Shown: positions 24,589 through 33,417 of the stretch, one piece after another
Layout of the letters: every line of letters starts with the position of its first letter
Position numbering within the stretch: the stretch's first letter is position 1
Source: JAPHTQ01 sp050288165
Lineage (GTDB): Bacteria; Pseudomonadota; Gammaproteobacteria; Thiohalomonadales; Thiohalomonadaceae
Assembly: GCA_050288165.1 (NCBI GenBank)
Contig: JBNKDG010000001.1
Span: forward strand, 292,687-356,686
Direction of reading: 5' to 3'
Length of the DNA stretch: 64,000 nt
Made by a program: the position numbers and the translations under genes
The notes under the pieces: generated by a model
Seen by the model: the letters and a program-made list of their open reading frames with translations, nothing else
The model's database searches: none
What the model was told of the DNA's origin: nothing

Positions 24589-27485
24589 TAGAATTCTCCC
24601 TTGCGGGTGAACAACCCGGCGAAATAGTTTTGCCACGGGCGGCGCTTCGGTGTGCCCGGGAAGCTCGGCATGGTGTCGTATTGCGGGAAGGTGACCTTCT
24701 CCTCGTCGGCCCCTGCCGGGTAGATGCGTACGCGCACGTCATACCATCCGGCCTGGCCGGTGACCGGGTCGGAGTTGGAGATGTGATCGCCCGCTTCATG
24801 TGGTGGCAACTCTTCGCTGATCACGTGGTTGAGCAGGAAGCCCTGTTTCGATTCGTTGGCCGAGCCGTCCAGATTCCAGGCGCCGCTGGCCTTGCCGATG
24901 GCGTTCCAGGTCCAGACCGTGCCCGGTTCGACCGCTTCACTGAAGCGGGCGAGGCAGCGCACCTTGCCGTGCATCGATTCGACCCACATCCACTCGCCGT
25001 CCTTAACCCCGGCGGCGTAGGCCGTTTTCGGGTGGACGTAGAGGAAGTTGTAGGTGTGGATCTGACGCAGCCACGCATTCTGGCTGTCCCACGAGTGGTA
25101 CATCGCCATCGGCCGTTGGGTCACGGCGTTGAGCGGGTACTTGTCCTTGTCGGAGAGCTGGCTCTCCAGCGGCTCGTAGTAGAACGGCAGCGGATCGAAA
25201 TAGGTTTCGATACGCTTGCGCAGACGCTCCGGCGGTTGCGAGGTGTGGGTCTTGCCCTGTGCGGCGAGACGGAATTTCTGCAACACCTCGGAGTAGATGT
25301 GGATGTTAATCGGTTCGTTGTAGCGGGTCAGGCTGTGGTTCTGCGCCCACTGCAGGTAGCCCTGGTTCCAGTTACGCATGTACTGGTAGGACTTCGGCAG
25401 GTGGTAGTGATAGACGCAGTTGTTCTTCTCGTACATCTTCCACTGGTTCGGATTCGGTTCGCCGCGCATGTTCTTCTCGCCCGATTTGCCGCGCCAGCCG
25501 GCGAGGAAGCCGATGCCGGAACCGGGGGCGGTTTCGAAGTTGGTGACGAAGTCCGGGTAGTTGCGGTATTTGCGTGAGCCGTCTTCGTTGACGAAGACCG
25601 GCAGTTTCAGTCGCGAACCCAGTTCGATCAGCACCTCCTGGAACGGTTTGCACTCGCCGGTCGGCGGCACTACCGGGATACGCACGGAGTCGACCGGGCC
25701 GTCGAACTCGGAGATCGGACGGTCCAGCATCGACATCACATCGTGGCGTTCCAGATAGGTGGTATCGGGCAGCACCAGATCGGCGAAGGCGCTCATCTCC
25801 GACTGGAAGGCGTCGGCGACGACCAGGAACGGGATCTTGTACTCGCCGTTTTCATCCTTGTCGTTGAGCATCTTGCGCACTTCATCGGTGTTCATGCTGG
25901 AGTTCCAGGCCATGTTCGCCATGAAGATGAACAGCGTATCGATGGCGTAGGGGTCCTGACGCCAGGCGTTGGTGATGGCGTTGTGCATCAGGCCGTGCAC
26001 CGACAGCGGGTGTTCCCAGGAGAAGCCCTTGTCGAGACGTACCGCTTCGCCCTTGTCGTCGACGAACAGGTCGTCCGGGTCGGCGGGCCAACCCAGCGGC
26101 ATGCCGTTGAGCGGAGTGTTGGGTTTGACGTCTTCCGGCACGGTCGGGGTTTTCGGACACGGCGGGATCGGACGCGGGAACGGTGCCTTGTGGCGGAAGC
26201 CGCCGGGGCGGTCGATGGTGCCGAGGATCGACATCAGGATCGACAGCGCACGGATGCTGTGGAAACCGTTGGAGTGAGCGGCCAGACCACGCATGGCGTG
26301 GAATGAAACCGGGTTACCGGTAACCGACTGGTGCTCGTTGTCCCACACGTCGGTCCAGGCGATCGGCAGTTCGATCTTCTCGTCGCGGGCGACGATGCCC
26401 ATCTCGTGGGCCAAACGGCGGATGGTCGCGGCGGGGATACCGGTGATATCGGCGGCCCATTCCGGGGTGTACTGTTCGACGCGCTCTTTCAACAACTGGA
26501 ACGCCGGTTTCACCGGTGTGCCGTCGGCCAGTTTGAACTCGCCCATCAGGCGCGGGTCGGCGCCGGGGGTGTGGGTCGAGATTGGCTTGTTCAGCTCGCG
26601 GTCCCACCACAGCTTGTTCTGTGCATCGAAGCAGCCCTCTTCCGGTGGTACTTCGAAGCGCACGAACATGCCGTATTCCGGGCTGTTCGGGTCCATGTTC
26701 ACCAGCTGCGCCGAGTTGGAGTACTGGATCAGGAAGTCGCGGTCGTAGAGGCCGGTCTTGATGATTTCGTGGATGATCGCCAGCAGCAGTGCGCCGTCGG
26801 TGCCCGGTTTGATCGGTACCCACTCGTCGGCGATGGCCGAGTAGCCGGTACGCACCGGGTTGATGGAGATGAAACGGCCGCCGTTACGTTTGAACTTGGC
26901 CAGTTCGATCTTCATCGGGTTGGAGTGATGGTCTTCGGCGGTGCCGATCATAATAAAGAGTTTGGAGCGTTCCAGATCCGGGCCACCGAACTCCCAGAAG
27001 GAGCCGCCGATGGTGTAGATCATGCCCGCAGCCATGTTGACCGAGCAGAAACCGCCGTGGGCGGCGTAGTTGGGGGTACCGAAGTTCTTGGCGAACAGGC
27101 CGGTCAGGGCCTGCATCTGGTCGCGACCGGTGAACAGGGCGAACTTCTTCGGATCGGTGGCGCGGATACGACCGAGGCGCTCCTCGAGGATATCGAAGGC
27201 CTCATCCCAGCTGATCGGCTCGAACTGGGCATCGCCACGCAGCGCACCCTCTTTACGTTTCAGCGGACGGGTCAGACGTGCCGGGGAGTACTGTTTCATG
27301 ATCCCGGAGGAACCCTTGGCGCAAATGACGCCCTTATTCAGCGGATGGTCCGGGTTGCCCTGAATGTAACGGACTTCGCCGTCACGCAGATGCACGCGAA
27401 TACCACAGCGGCAGGCGCACATGTAGCAAGTTGTGTTTTTGACCTCAGTGCGACCTTCGGCCAATACCTTGGCAGTTTCACTCAT
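24588..27485 (-). CDS. soeA: SoeA, molybdopterin catalytic subunit of sulfite dehydrogenase
   Basis: This 965-residue protein of the DMSO reductase superfamily has an N-terminal [4Fe-4S] motif (Cys20-x2-Cys23-x3-Cys27 and a later Cys in GVICAKGSSG) and molybdopterin-binding motifs along its length. It has no twin-arginine signal, unlike periplasmic relatives such as PsrA/PhsA. SoeABC oxidises sulfite to sulfate in the cytoplasm with electrons going to quinone. Together with the divergent aprMBA the cell would have both the direct and the APS route of sulfite oxidation. The gene order soeA-soeB-soeC and the tight overlaps support an operon. SoeA and polysulfide reductase-type enzymes are related, so the substrate rests on family and context. 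Confidence 0.9.
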   Translation of the reverse strand: MSETAKVLAEGRTEVKNTTCYMCACRCGIRVHLRDGEVRYIQGNPDHPLNKGVICAKGSSGIMKQYSPARLTRPLKRKEGALRGDAQFEPISWDEAFDILEERLGRIRATDPKKFALFTGRDQMQALTGLFAKNFGTPNYAAHGGFCSVNMAAGMIYTIGGSFWEFGGPDLERSKLFIMIGTAEDHHSNPMKIELAKFKRNGGRFISINPVRTGYSAIADEWVPIKPGTDGALLLAIIHEIIKTGLYDRDFLIQYSNSAQLVNMDPNSPEYGMFVRFEVPPEEGCFDAQNKLWWDRELNKPISTHTPGADPRLMGEFKLADGTPVKPAFQLLKERVEQYTPEWAADITGIPAATIRRLAHEMGIVARDEKIELPIAWTDVWDNEHQSVTGNPVSFHAMRGLAAHSNGFHSIRALSILMSILGTIDRPGGFRHKAPFPRPIPPCPKTPTVPEDVKPNTPLNGMPLGWPADPDDLFVDDKGEAVRLDKGFSWEHPLSVHGLMHNAITNAWRQDPYAIDTLFIFMANMAWNSSMNTDEVRKMLNDKDENGEYKIPFLVVADAFQSEMSAFADLVLPDTTYLERHDVMSMLDRPISEFDGPVDSVRIPVVPPTGECKPFQEVLIELGSRLKLPVFVNEDGSRKYRNYPDFVTNFETAPGSGIGFLAGWRGKSGEKNMRGEPNPNQWKMYEKNNCVYHYHLPKSYQYMRNWNQGYLQWAQNHSLTRYNEPINIHIYSEVLQKFRLAAQGKTHTSQPPERLRKRIETYFDPLPFYYEPLESQLSDKDKYPLNAVTQRPMAMYHSWDSQNAWLRQIHTYNFLYVHPKTAYAAGVKDGEWMWVESMHGKVRCLARFSEAVEPGTVWTWNAIGKASGAWNLDGSANESKQGFLLNHVISEELPPHEAGDHISNSDPVTGQAGWYDVRVRIYPAGADEEKVTFPQYDTMPSFPGTPKRRPWQNYFAGLFTRKGEF

Positions 27486-28027
27486 TAGATGTCTGCTCTC
27501 TTCTTAAGCGGGACAGAAAAGCCGGTGAGCGGGGTAGCCAAGAGGCTACACCTCTCCCCGGCCGTGTAAGTCATATTATTCGAATAAGCTAATATACCAT
27601 TCACGTTCAGACCCGTTCCAGATTGATCCAGGTCAATTTGCATAGAACTTTTCTTGCGATGGATAGATGTTGATTATCCAGCTCAGGAATGTTTTATCTG
27701 AGCGTTACTGTTGGTTTATATACCATATATAAGAGTGTTCTATGCAGCCCAAAATAGATATGGTTGGACTCCTCTGTATTAATCGATAAGGTTAGCTGCT
27801 CTGTGGATTGAGGGGGCGCTATTTCCGCCACTAGTGATTCAAGGAAAGAAGAGCATGCGTAGTGACGGTTCAAAGCCGCGAAGAAATGCCAAGCGGCACA
27901 CTGTTCCGGTCAAAACACCCTTCTACCATTAACCCCGCTAATCAACTCACAAGGATTGCTAATTAGCGAAGTCGAATTCAGGTCATTATCATTCACGGCG
28001 ACAACAATTCTTCCAGGAGAGGAGACG
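27486..28027. promoter_or_regulatory. divergent soeABC/aprMBA intergenic region
   Basis: These 542 bp must hold the promoters of both sulfite-oxidation operons. There are perfect palindromes TTATTCGAATAA (27577-27588) and GCTAATTAGC (27957-27966), and an AT-rich near-palindrome TTATATACCATATATAA (about 27716-27732). They are candidate operators or the AT-rich core of promoters. A 25-codon micro-ORF lies at 27855-27932. Confidence 0.5.
27855..27932 (+). CDS. possible 25-residue basic leader peptide before aprMBA
   Basis: An ATG preceded by AAGGAAAGAAG opens a 25-codon frame (MRSDGSKPRRNAKRH then TVPVKTPFYH), ending 95 bases before aprM. It is rich in Arg/Lys. It may be a leader peptide or chance; there is no further support. 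Confidence 0.25.
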   Translation: MRSDGSKPRRNAKRHTVPVKTPFYH

Positions 28028-28864
28028 ATGATTAGTACAAACCCCTTTAGCGAGCTTTCCGGATTCATTTCTCCGATGGCTATGCAGGTCTACATCATTG
28101 TGATGTTCCTGCTGGTCGTTGGCGGCACCATTATCGACACCATTCATAAGAAAAGTGCCAAGTACTTTTTTGAGAATGCGAAAAAAGCAGAAAAGAATGC
28201 ACGACGCACCGTCAGCGGCGGTCAGAAGATCGGCCTCGCCGTTTCTACCGTTGCCAGTGAAGTACTGACATCGTCCGAGTTCAACAACCCACAGCGTCGT
28301 CTTTCTCACCTGATGACCATGTACGGTTTCATCCTCTTTGTTGTCGCTTCAGTCGTTCTGATCTTCGCTTATCCGACTGCTGCGAAAGCGGGTATCTGGC
28401 CGGTACTGTGGCACCTGGGCGCAGCGCTGCTGGCCGTTGGTGGTTACTGGTTCTTCTTCTTCATCCGCGTCGACGTCTCTTCTGAAGGCAAGACCTGGTA
28501 CAAACTGGCTCAGGCTGACATCTTCATCGTAGGTCTGCTCTCCATTTCTACCTTTGGCCTGCTGTGGTCTGCGACTCAGGGCAGCGTTCTGGGCTGGATC
28601 ATCTTTGCACTGTTCCTGCTCTCCGCAACCGTTCTGTTCAGCACCGTACTGTGGTCCAAGTTTGCACACATGTTCTTCAAGCCTGCTGCGGCTTACCAGA
28701 AGAAGATCACCAAAGCTGACGGCTCCCAGGAAAACCTGCCGGACCTGGGCGAACTGACCGATCCTGCGCTGCAGGCACGCTACCCGGATATCCCGGAGTA
28801 CATGGGTACCAACCCGCCGTACATGGGTTTTGGCATCAAGCGTGAAAAACCGCGTCACTACTGA
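28028..28864 (+). CDS. aprM: AprM, putative membrane anchor of APS reductase
   Basis: The 278-residue protein has about five membrane helices (for example MQVYIIVMFLLVVGGTII) and a soluble C-terminal tail, as in AprM of sulfur oxidisers where aprM precedes aprBA. It is proposed to anchor AprBA to the membrane and connect it to the quinone pool in organisms lacking the QmoABC complex. No qmo genes occur in this window. The ATG at 28028 has GGAGAGGAG directly upstream; an upstream in-frame TTG at 27956 has no such site and was rejected. It is the first gene of aprMBA, 32 bp before aprB. Confidence 0.88.
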   Translation: MISTNPFSELSGFISPMAMQVYIIVMFLLVVGGTIIDTIHKKSAKYFFENAKKAEKNARRTVSGGQKIGLAVSTVASEVLTSSEFNNPQRRLSHLMTMYGFILFVVASVVLIFAYPTAAKAGIWPVLWHLGAALLAVGGYWFFFFIRVDVSSEGKTWYKLAQADIFIVGLLSISTFGLLWSATQGSVLGWIIFALFLLSATVLFSTVLWSKFAHMFFKPAAAYQKKITKADGSQENLPDLGELTDPALQARYPDIPEYMGTNPPYMGFGIKREKPRHY

Positions 28865-28896
28865 GTCGTTTCAACAGAATTTAGGAGAGGACTAAA

Positions 28897-29379
28897 ATGC
28901 CAACATTCGTATATATGACACGTTGCGACGGCTGTGGACACTGTGTCGATATCTGCCCGTCAGATATCATGCACATCGATACCACCTATCGCCGTGCTTA
29001 CAACCTTGAGCCGAACATGTGCTGGGAGTGCTACTCCTGCGTTAAAGCCTGCCCTCACCACGCGATTGACGTACGTGGTTATGCGGACTTCGCTCCGCTG
29101 GGCCACTCCGTACGCGTTATCCGCGACGAAGAGAAGGGCGTTATCGCTTGGCGCATCAAGTCTCGCAATGGCGAGACCGACCTGAACCTGCTGGCTCCTA
29201 TCACCACCAAGCCCTGGGGCAAGGAAATTCCGCAACTGCGTGGCGTTTCTGCTCCGAGCAAAGAGATGCGTGACAGCCAGCTACTGTACAACGAGCCGAA
29301 ATACATCCGTATGGATGATGGTGGACTCCATACTCTGGAATCCAATGGCTTGCACATGGAACAAGGGGTTTACTACTAA
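28897..29379 (+). CDS. aprB: AprB, adenylylsulfate reductase beta subunit
   Basis: This 160-residue iron-sulfur subunit has two cysteine motifs, CDGCGHCVDICPSD (about residues 10-23) and CWECYSCVKACP (about 45-56), for two [4Fe-4S] clusters. A C-terminal arm follows that wraps around AprA in known structures. It carries electrons between the FAD of AprA and the membrane. In sulfur oxidisers the enzyme runs in reverse, making APS from sulfite and AMP. Its stop codon overlaps the aprA start as TAATG. AGGAGAGGAC precedes the ATG. Confidence 0.96.
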   Translation: MPTFVYMTRCDGCGHCVDICPSDIMHIDTTYRRAYNLEPNMCWECYSCVKACPHHAIDVRGYADFAPLGHSVRVIRDEEKGVIAWRIKSRNGETDLNLLAPITTKPWGKEIPQLRGVSAPSKEMRDSQLLYNEPKYIRMDDGGLHTLESNGLHMEQGVYY

Positions 29380-31280
29380 TGGCTAAGACTATCGTTGAAG
29401 ACAATATCGATATCCTGGTTGCCGGTGCCGGCCTTGGTGGTACTGGTGCAGCCTGGGAAGCTCGTTTCTGGGGTCAGGACAAGAAAATCGTAATCGCTGA
29501 GAAAGCCAACATCGACCGTTCCGGTGCTGTTGCTCAGGGCCTGTACGCGATCAACTGCTACATGGGTACCCGTTTCGGCGAGAACAATCCTGAAGACCAC
29601 GTTCGTTACGCTCGTATCGACCTGATGGGTATGGTTCGTGAAGACCTGCTGTTCGATATGGCTCGCCACGTTGACTCGGCTGTTCACCAGTTCGAAGAGT
29701 GGGGCATGCCGATCATGCGTAACCCGAAGACCGGCGCGTACCTGCGTGAAGGTCGTTGGCAGATCATGATCCACGGCGAATCCTACAAGCCGCTTGTTGC
29801 TGAGGCCGCCAAGAAGTCTGCCGACAAGGTCTACAACCGTATCTGTGTTACTCACCTGCTGATGGACGAATCCAAAGAGAACCGCGTTGCCGGTGCTGTT
29901 GGCTTCAACGTTCGTACTGGTGACTACCACGTATTCAAGTCCAAGACCGTTATCGTTGGTGCCGGTGGCGCATCCAACATCTTCAAACCGCGTTCCGTGG
30001 GTGAAGGTGCTGGCCGCGTATGGTACGCACCGTGGTCTTCCGGTTCCGCTTACGGTCTGATGATCGGCGCTGGCGCCAAGATGACCCAGATGGAAAACCG
30101 TATCGTACTGGCCCGTTTCAAAGATGGTTACGGTCCGGTAGGTGCTTACTTCCTGCACCTCAAGACCTACACCCAGAACTGCAACGGTGAAGAGTACGAG
30201 TCAAAGTGGTTCCCGGAACTGCAGAAAATGGTTGGTAAAGAGTATCTGGACCCGGAAGCGTCTCACGCTACCCACCGTCCGATCCCGACCTGCCTGCGTA
30301 ACCACGCGCTGATCAACGAAGTCAACGCCGGTCGTGGTCCGATTCACATGGTTACCATGGAAGCGTTCCAGGACCCGCACCTCGAAGAGATTGGCTGGCA
30401 CAACTTCCTGGGTATGACTGTTGGTCAGGCCGTTCTGTGGGCCGCTACCGACGTTAACCCGAAGTATGAGAACCCGGAACTGACTACTTCCGAGCCGTAC
30501 GTTATGGGTTCCCACGCTACCGGTTGCGGTGCATGGTGCTCTGGTCCGGAAGATATCTCTCCTGATGAGTACTTCTGGGGCTACAACCGTATGACCACTG
30601 TTGAAGGTCTGTTCGGTGCCGGTGACGCCGTCGGCGGTACCCCGCACGCCTTCTCCTCCGGTTCCTTCACCGAAGGTCGTCTGGCCGCCAAAGCTGCCTG
30701 CAAATACATCGATGACGGCAAAGCCGAAGGCATCCGTGTATCTCAGGAGCAGATCGAGCGTCGCAAGGCCGAGATCTACAAGCCGATGGAACACTACAAG
30801 GTTTACCGTAACGAAATCGTTGCCGGTAGCGTTAACCCCAACTACATCAACCCGCGTCAGGGTCTCGACCGTCTGCAGAAGCTGATGGACGAGTACTGCG
30901 GTGGTGTAACCGTTAACTACATGACCAACGAGAAACTCCTCCACATCGGTCTGAAGAAGATGAAGGTGCTGGAAGAGGATCTGGAGAAAGTAGCAGCGGA
31001 AAACATCCACGAGCTGCTGCGTGCATGGGAACTGAAGCATCGTCACCTCGCTGCCGAAGCTGTGTTCCAGCACACTCTGTTCCGTAAAGAGACCCGTTGG
31101 CCGGGTTACTACTACCGTGGTGACGCCCTCAAGGTTGACGATGAGAACTGGCACGTACTGACAGTTTCCCGTCGTGATCCGAAGACCGGCGAGTACACCA
31201 TGGAGAAGGCACCGCTGTATCACCTGGTAGGTGCTATTGAGGACAAGGCCCTGGCTGAACTGAAAGCCAAAGGCCACTAA
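29379..31280 (+). CDS. aprA: AprA, adenylylsulfate reductase alpha subunit
   Basis: The 633-residue flavoprotein of the fumarate reductase/succinate dehydrogenase type has the dinucleotide motif VAGAGLGGTGAAWEA near the N-terminus and the SGAVAQGLYAINCY stretch typical of AprA. It catalyses the reversible conversion of sulfite plus AMP to APS in the cytoplasm. APS would then go to ATP sulfurylase or APAT, neither of which is in this window. Codon use in aprMBA is strikingly regular (CGT, CTG, GGT, TCC, AAC dominate), which points to very high expression. A strong double hairpin follows the gene. Confidence 0.97.
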   Translation: MAKTIVEDNIDILVAGAGLGGTGAAWEARFWGQDKKIVIAEKANIDRSGAVAQGLYAINCYMGTRFGENNPEDHVRYARIDLMGMVREDLLFDMARHVDSAVHQFEEWGMPIMRNPKTGAYLREGRWQIMIHGESYKPLVAEAAKKSADKVYNRICVTHLLMDESKENRVAGAVGFNVRTGDYHVFKSKTVIVGAGGASNIFKPRSVGEGAGRVWYAPWSSGSAYGLMIGAGAKMTQMENRIVLARFKDGYGPVGAYFLHLKTYTQNCNGEEYESKWFPELQKMVGKEYLDPEASHATHRPIPTCLRNHALINEVNAGRGPIHMVTMEAFQDPHLEEIGWHNFLGMTVGQAVLWAATDVNPKYENPELTTSEPYVMGSHATGCGAWCSGPEDISPDEYFWGYNRMTTVEGLFGAGDAVGGTPHAFSSGSFTEGRLAAKAACKYIDDGKAEGIRVSQEQIERRKAEIYKPMEHYKVYRNEIVAGSVNPNYINPRQGLDRLQKLMDEYCGGVTVNYMTNEKLLHIGLKKMKVLEEDLEKVAAENIHELLRAWELKHRHLAAEAVFQHTLFRKETRWPGYYYRGDALKVDDENWHVLTVSRRDPKTGEYTMEKAPLYHLVGAIEDKALAELKAKGH

Positions 31281-31295
31281 GCCTGCAGGGAAATA

Positions 31296-31327
31296 CCAGG
31301 CAGGAGTCCTTCGGGACTTCTGTCTGG
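31296..31327 (+). repeat. UUCG-capped 14-bp hairpin after aprA
   Basis: CCAGGCAGGAGTCC (31296-31309) pairs along all 14 positions, two as G-U, with GGACTTCTGTCTGG (31314-31327) around a TTCG loop. No T tract follows directly, so it is likely an mRNA-stabilising 3' hairpin ahead of the true terminator. Confidence 0.75.
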
Positions 31328-31331
31328 CACG

Positions 31332-31366
31332 AAAAGAGGCCAAGTGTATTGGCCTCTTTTTGTTTG
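31332..31366 (+). terminator. rho-independent terminator of aprMBA
   Basis: AAAAGAGGCCAA (31332-31343) pairs with TTGGCCTCTTTTT (31349-31361) over a five-base loop, followed by GTTTG. It lies five bases after the UUCG hairpin. Confidence 0.9.
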
Positions 31367-31421
31367 TATGTCATGGTGTTTGTCGTAAACTTTCCGACCT
31401 CTCAAAGATAAAGAGCAGCAG

Positions 31422-31772
31422 ATGAATATTATTGACAAGACAGATGAAGAACTTCTGGAGATCGGTATTCCCTGGTGGGAAGACCTGATCAAGTACTCCA
31501 ACAAGGGGCAGTACGGGAAATTCATCCGCAACTTTTCCTATGATCTGCTCCTGGGATTGAATGAGGTTGAAGTAGGTAAGCAGTTCGCCAAGAGCGACCT
31601 GACCCGTAACCTCGATCCGAACTACGATTTTCTCGGCTTTATCCGTCGTGGCGAGCATGTCTCCTTCCTTTTCCGAGTGCGCAGTACTGCGAAGCCCGGT
31701 GAGTGGCTGGGTCGTATGGTGCTCGGATATGAACGAGGTGAAGTTAAAATCTTCGCCGCATCCATTTTCTGA
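31422..31772 (+). CDS. conserved-looking hypothetical protein, 116 residues
   Basis: This soluble protein is not recognised. It is rich in aromatic residues (PWWEDLIKYSNKGQYGKF, DFLGFIRRGEHVSFLF) and has no signal peptide or cysteines. It lies just after the aprMBA terminator and six bases upstream of the SlyD-like gene, so those two form an operon. Normal codon use and good composition match to the neighbours support a real gene. Confidence 0.7.
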   Translation: MNIIDKTDEELLEIGIPWWEDLIKYSNKGQYGKFIRNFSYDLLLGLNEVEVGKQFAKSDLTRNLDPNYDFLGFIRRGEHVSFLFRVRSTAKPGEWLGRMVLGYERGEVKIFAASIF

Positions 31773-31778
31773 TTCGTT

Positions 31779-32294
31779 ATGGCTGACACGATACAAGATA
31801 ATAAATTTGTCGAACTGAACTACGAGGTCGTCGATCAAAAGACCGGCCAGGTTCTGTCGACCATCGAGTTTCCACTGAGCTATGTGCATGGCGCCAATCA
31901 GGTGCTGGCCACCCAGGTGACCAACGACCTTGAAGGACGTCATGCAGGCGAAGTCATCGAGGTGCCCATCGATGGCAATGCGATCTACGGTCCGCGTGAC
32001 GAGAATCTGGTGTTCACCGATAACATCGAGAACGTGCCAGAGGAGTACCGTGAAATCGGGATGAAGATCCTGATGGAGAACGAGAAGGGTGAAAAGAAAG
32101 AGTTCATCGTCACCCGCTTTGACGACAAAACCCTGACCGTCGATGGTAACAATCCGCTCTGCGGCAGGGACCTGATCTTCAAGCTGAAAATCCTGACCGT
32201 GCGTGATGCCACGCCGGAAGAGATTGAAGCGGGGACCCGTATCGTCAAAGGGCCGGATATTGATATTGATCCGGATCGTATCCGCCCAATCTAG
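31779..32294 (+). CDS. SlyD-like FKBP-type peptidyl-prolyl cis-trans isomerase
   Basis: This 171-residue protein has the split FKBP layout of SlyD. The N-terminal part (FVELNYEVVDQKTGQVLSTI and PLSYVHGANQVL) and the C-terminal strand (GRDLIFKLKILTVRDATPEEI) enclose an insert-in-flap domain (about residues 70-125). SlyD proteins act as folding helpers and isomerases in the cytoplasm. The histidine-rich metal tail of E. coli SlyD is absent; instead the C-terminus is short and acidic. A palindromic element of about 140 bp (32293-32435) begins at its stop codon. Confidence 0.85.
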   Translation: MADTIQDNKFVELNYEVVDQKTGQVLSTIEFPLSYVHGANQVLATQVTNDLEGRHAGEVIEVPIDGNAIYGPRDENLVFTDNIENVPEEYREIGMKILMENEKGEKKEFIVTRFDDKTLTVDGNNPLCGRDLIFKLKILTVRDATPEEIEAGTRIVKGPDIDIDPDRIRPI

Positions 32295-32435
32295 AAGCAG
32301 TCTCAGAATGGCCTTCGCACCCTGATCCGGTGTTGCAAAGCCTTCTGCGGTGCTCATTTACTACCGGTAAACTGCGCTCCTCGCAGACTTTGCGCCTTGT
32401 CTCAGGCTGCGAATACCTATTCTGAGACAGCTTCT
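32293..32435 (+). repeat. palindromic 3' element, copy A
   Basis: Terminal inverted repeats AGAAGCAGTCTCAGAAT (32293-32309) and ATTCTGAGACAGCTTCT (32419-32435) match at 16 of 17 positions. Inside are nested stems and the core CTCATTTACTACCGGTAAAC followed by GCGCTCCTCG and GCGCCTTG. About 110 bp are closely similar to copy B (51222-51346, inverted). It fills the gap between slyD and the convergent gene at 32441. Confidence 0.85.
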
Positions 32436-32440
32436 ATTAC

Positions 32441-33079
32441 TTAATAGGGTGAGCCGACCCTGTGCGCGGACATTAATATGCCCACATAGGGTGCATAAGT
32501 GAGTACCGCACCCTGCGATGGGCCCAGTTCGTTAAAGGCTGTCTGCACCTGCAATTGCAGGGCTTCGCTATCCGGCTCCGCCTGCAGTGCCTCCAGCACT
32601 GCTACAAACCCAGTGATCTCATCGCCGCTCAGATATTGTTTCAACATCTGAATGGCCTCATCGAGCCTGATGGGATTGATATCCTTTCTTACCTTTAACG
32701 GCAGATCCATGTGCGGATCATCGAAGACCGGCGGTTCCTCATGCACATTTCCCGCGAGCCTCGTTGCAGGGTCCGTAGACTTCAAGCCGGCAAATGCCTG
32801 GTATTCCGCCAACGCTTTCTGTTTCACTGCAGCGACAAAGTCATTGAATGACTCAGCGTCGGGTTTCCCCAGAAACAGGGAGAGCAGGGCCTCACCGTTT
32901 ACGCGACTGGTGAAATCCAGTGACGAAGAGGTGATGACCGGCTCCGGGTTTAACACGGTTAGCATCACTGTCAGGGTCTCTTCATCCTTGAACGGTGCCT
33001 TGCTGCGCACGATGACCTGATCGTCAACGATCTCGAATTCCCGTGTCCCTTTAAAGAGATGCTTTTGTGTCAGTTTCAT
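32441..33079 (-). CDS. hypothetical protein, 212 residues
   Basis: The family is not recognised. It is a soluble alpha/beta protein without signal peptide or membrane segments. The N-terminal part reads like a PH-like beta domain (FKGTREFEIVDDQVIVRSKA), and the C-terminal third is helical. It is the last gene of a four-gene minus-strand operon (34812 to 32441) with gaps of 3, 11 and 15 bases. It ends five bases from palindromic copy A. Confidence 0.7.
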   Translation of the reverse strand: MKLTQKHLFKGTREFEIVDDQVIVRSKAPFKDEETLTVMLTVLNPEPVITSSSLDFTSRVNGEALLSLFLGKPDAESFNDFVAAVKQKALAEYQAFAGLKSTDPATRLAGNVHEEPPVFDDPHMDLPLKVRKDINPIRLDEAIQMLKQYLSGDEITGFVAVLEALQAEPDSEALQLQVQTAFNELGPSQGAVLTYAPYVGILMSAHRVGSPY

Positions 33080-33094
33080 GGTTACCCGGAGTGT

Positions 33095-33406
33095 TTAGCG
33101 GCTGAAAACTTCATTGATCAAATTGGCAACGAATTCGTTCATATAGGAATTTTCGCCGCAATCAATCAGCTGTGTGTCATCGGTTCTAAAGGTGAGATAG
33201 GGTCTGATCTCGTCACCTTCAAATTCAATCTTGGCCATATCGTCCAGTGTGCTGGCAACGCTGAAGGCGATCTCGCCGGTGACTTCACGCAGGTTGTCAC
33301 CGCTATAGCCCGCCGCTACAAGCTTGAAGCGGATCTGCTCAATGATCTCCCGGATCAGGATCTGCTGATATTTTTCAAACTTCTCGACATCAGTTTCTAG
33401 CTGCAT
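33095..33406 (-). CDS. hypothetical protein, 103 residues
   Basis: This small acidic protein is not recognised. It is largely helical at the N-terminus (FEKYQQILIREIIEQIRFKL) with a beta-rich C-terminal part (IRPYLTFRTDDTQLID). It is third in the operon that includes the GNAT/FemAB-like gene. No catalytic motif or signal peptide is seen. Confidence 0.65.
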   Translation of the reverse strand: MQLETDVEKFEKYQQILIREIIEQIRFKLVAAGYSGDNLREVTGEIAFSVASTLDDMAKIEFEGDEIRPYLTFRTDDTQLIDCGENSYMNEFVANLINEVFSR

Positions 33407-33417
33407 CGCTATTACCC

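Noticed and set aside
24573..27488. Long open frames on the plus strand (334 and 385 residues)
   Set aside because: They are antisense shadows of soeA and soeB without recognisable domains.
30201..31343. 380-residue open frame on the minus strand
   Set aside because: It is antisense to aprA and results from that gene's strong codon bias.
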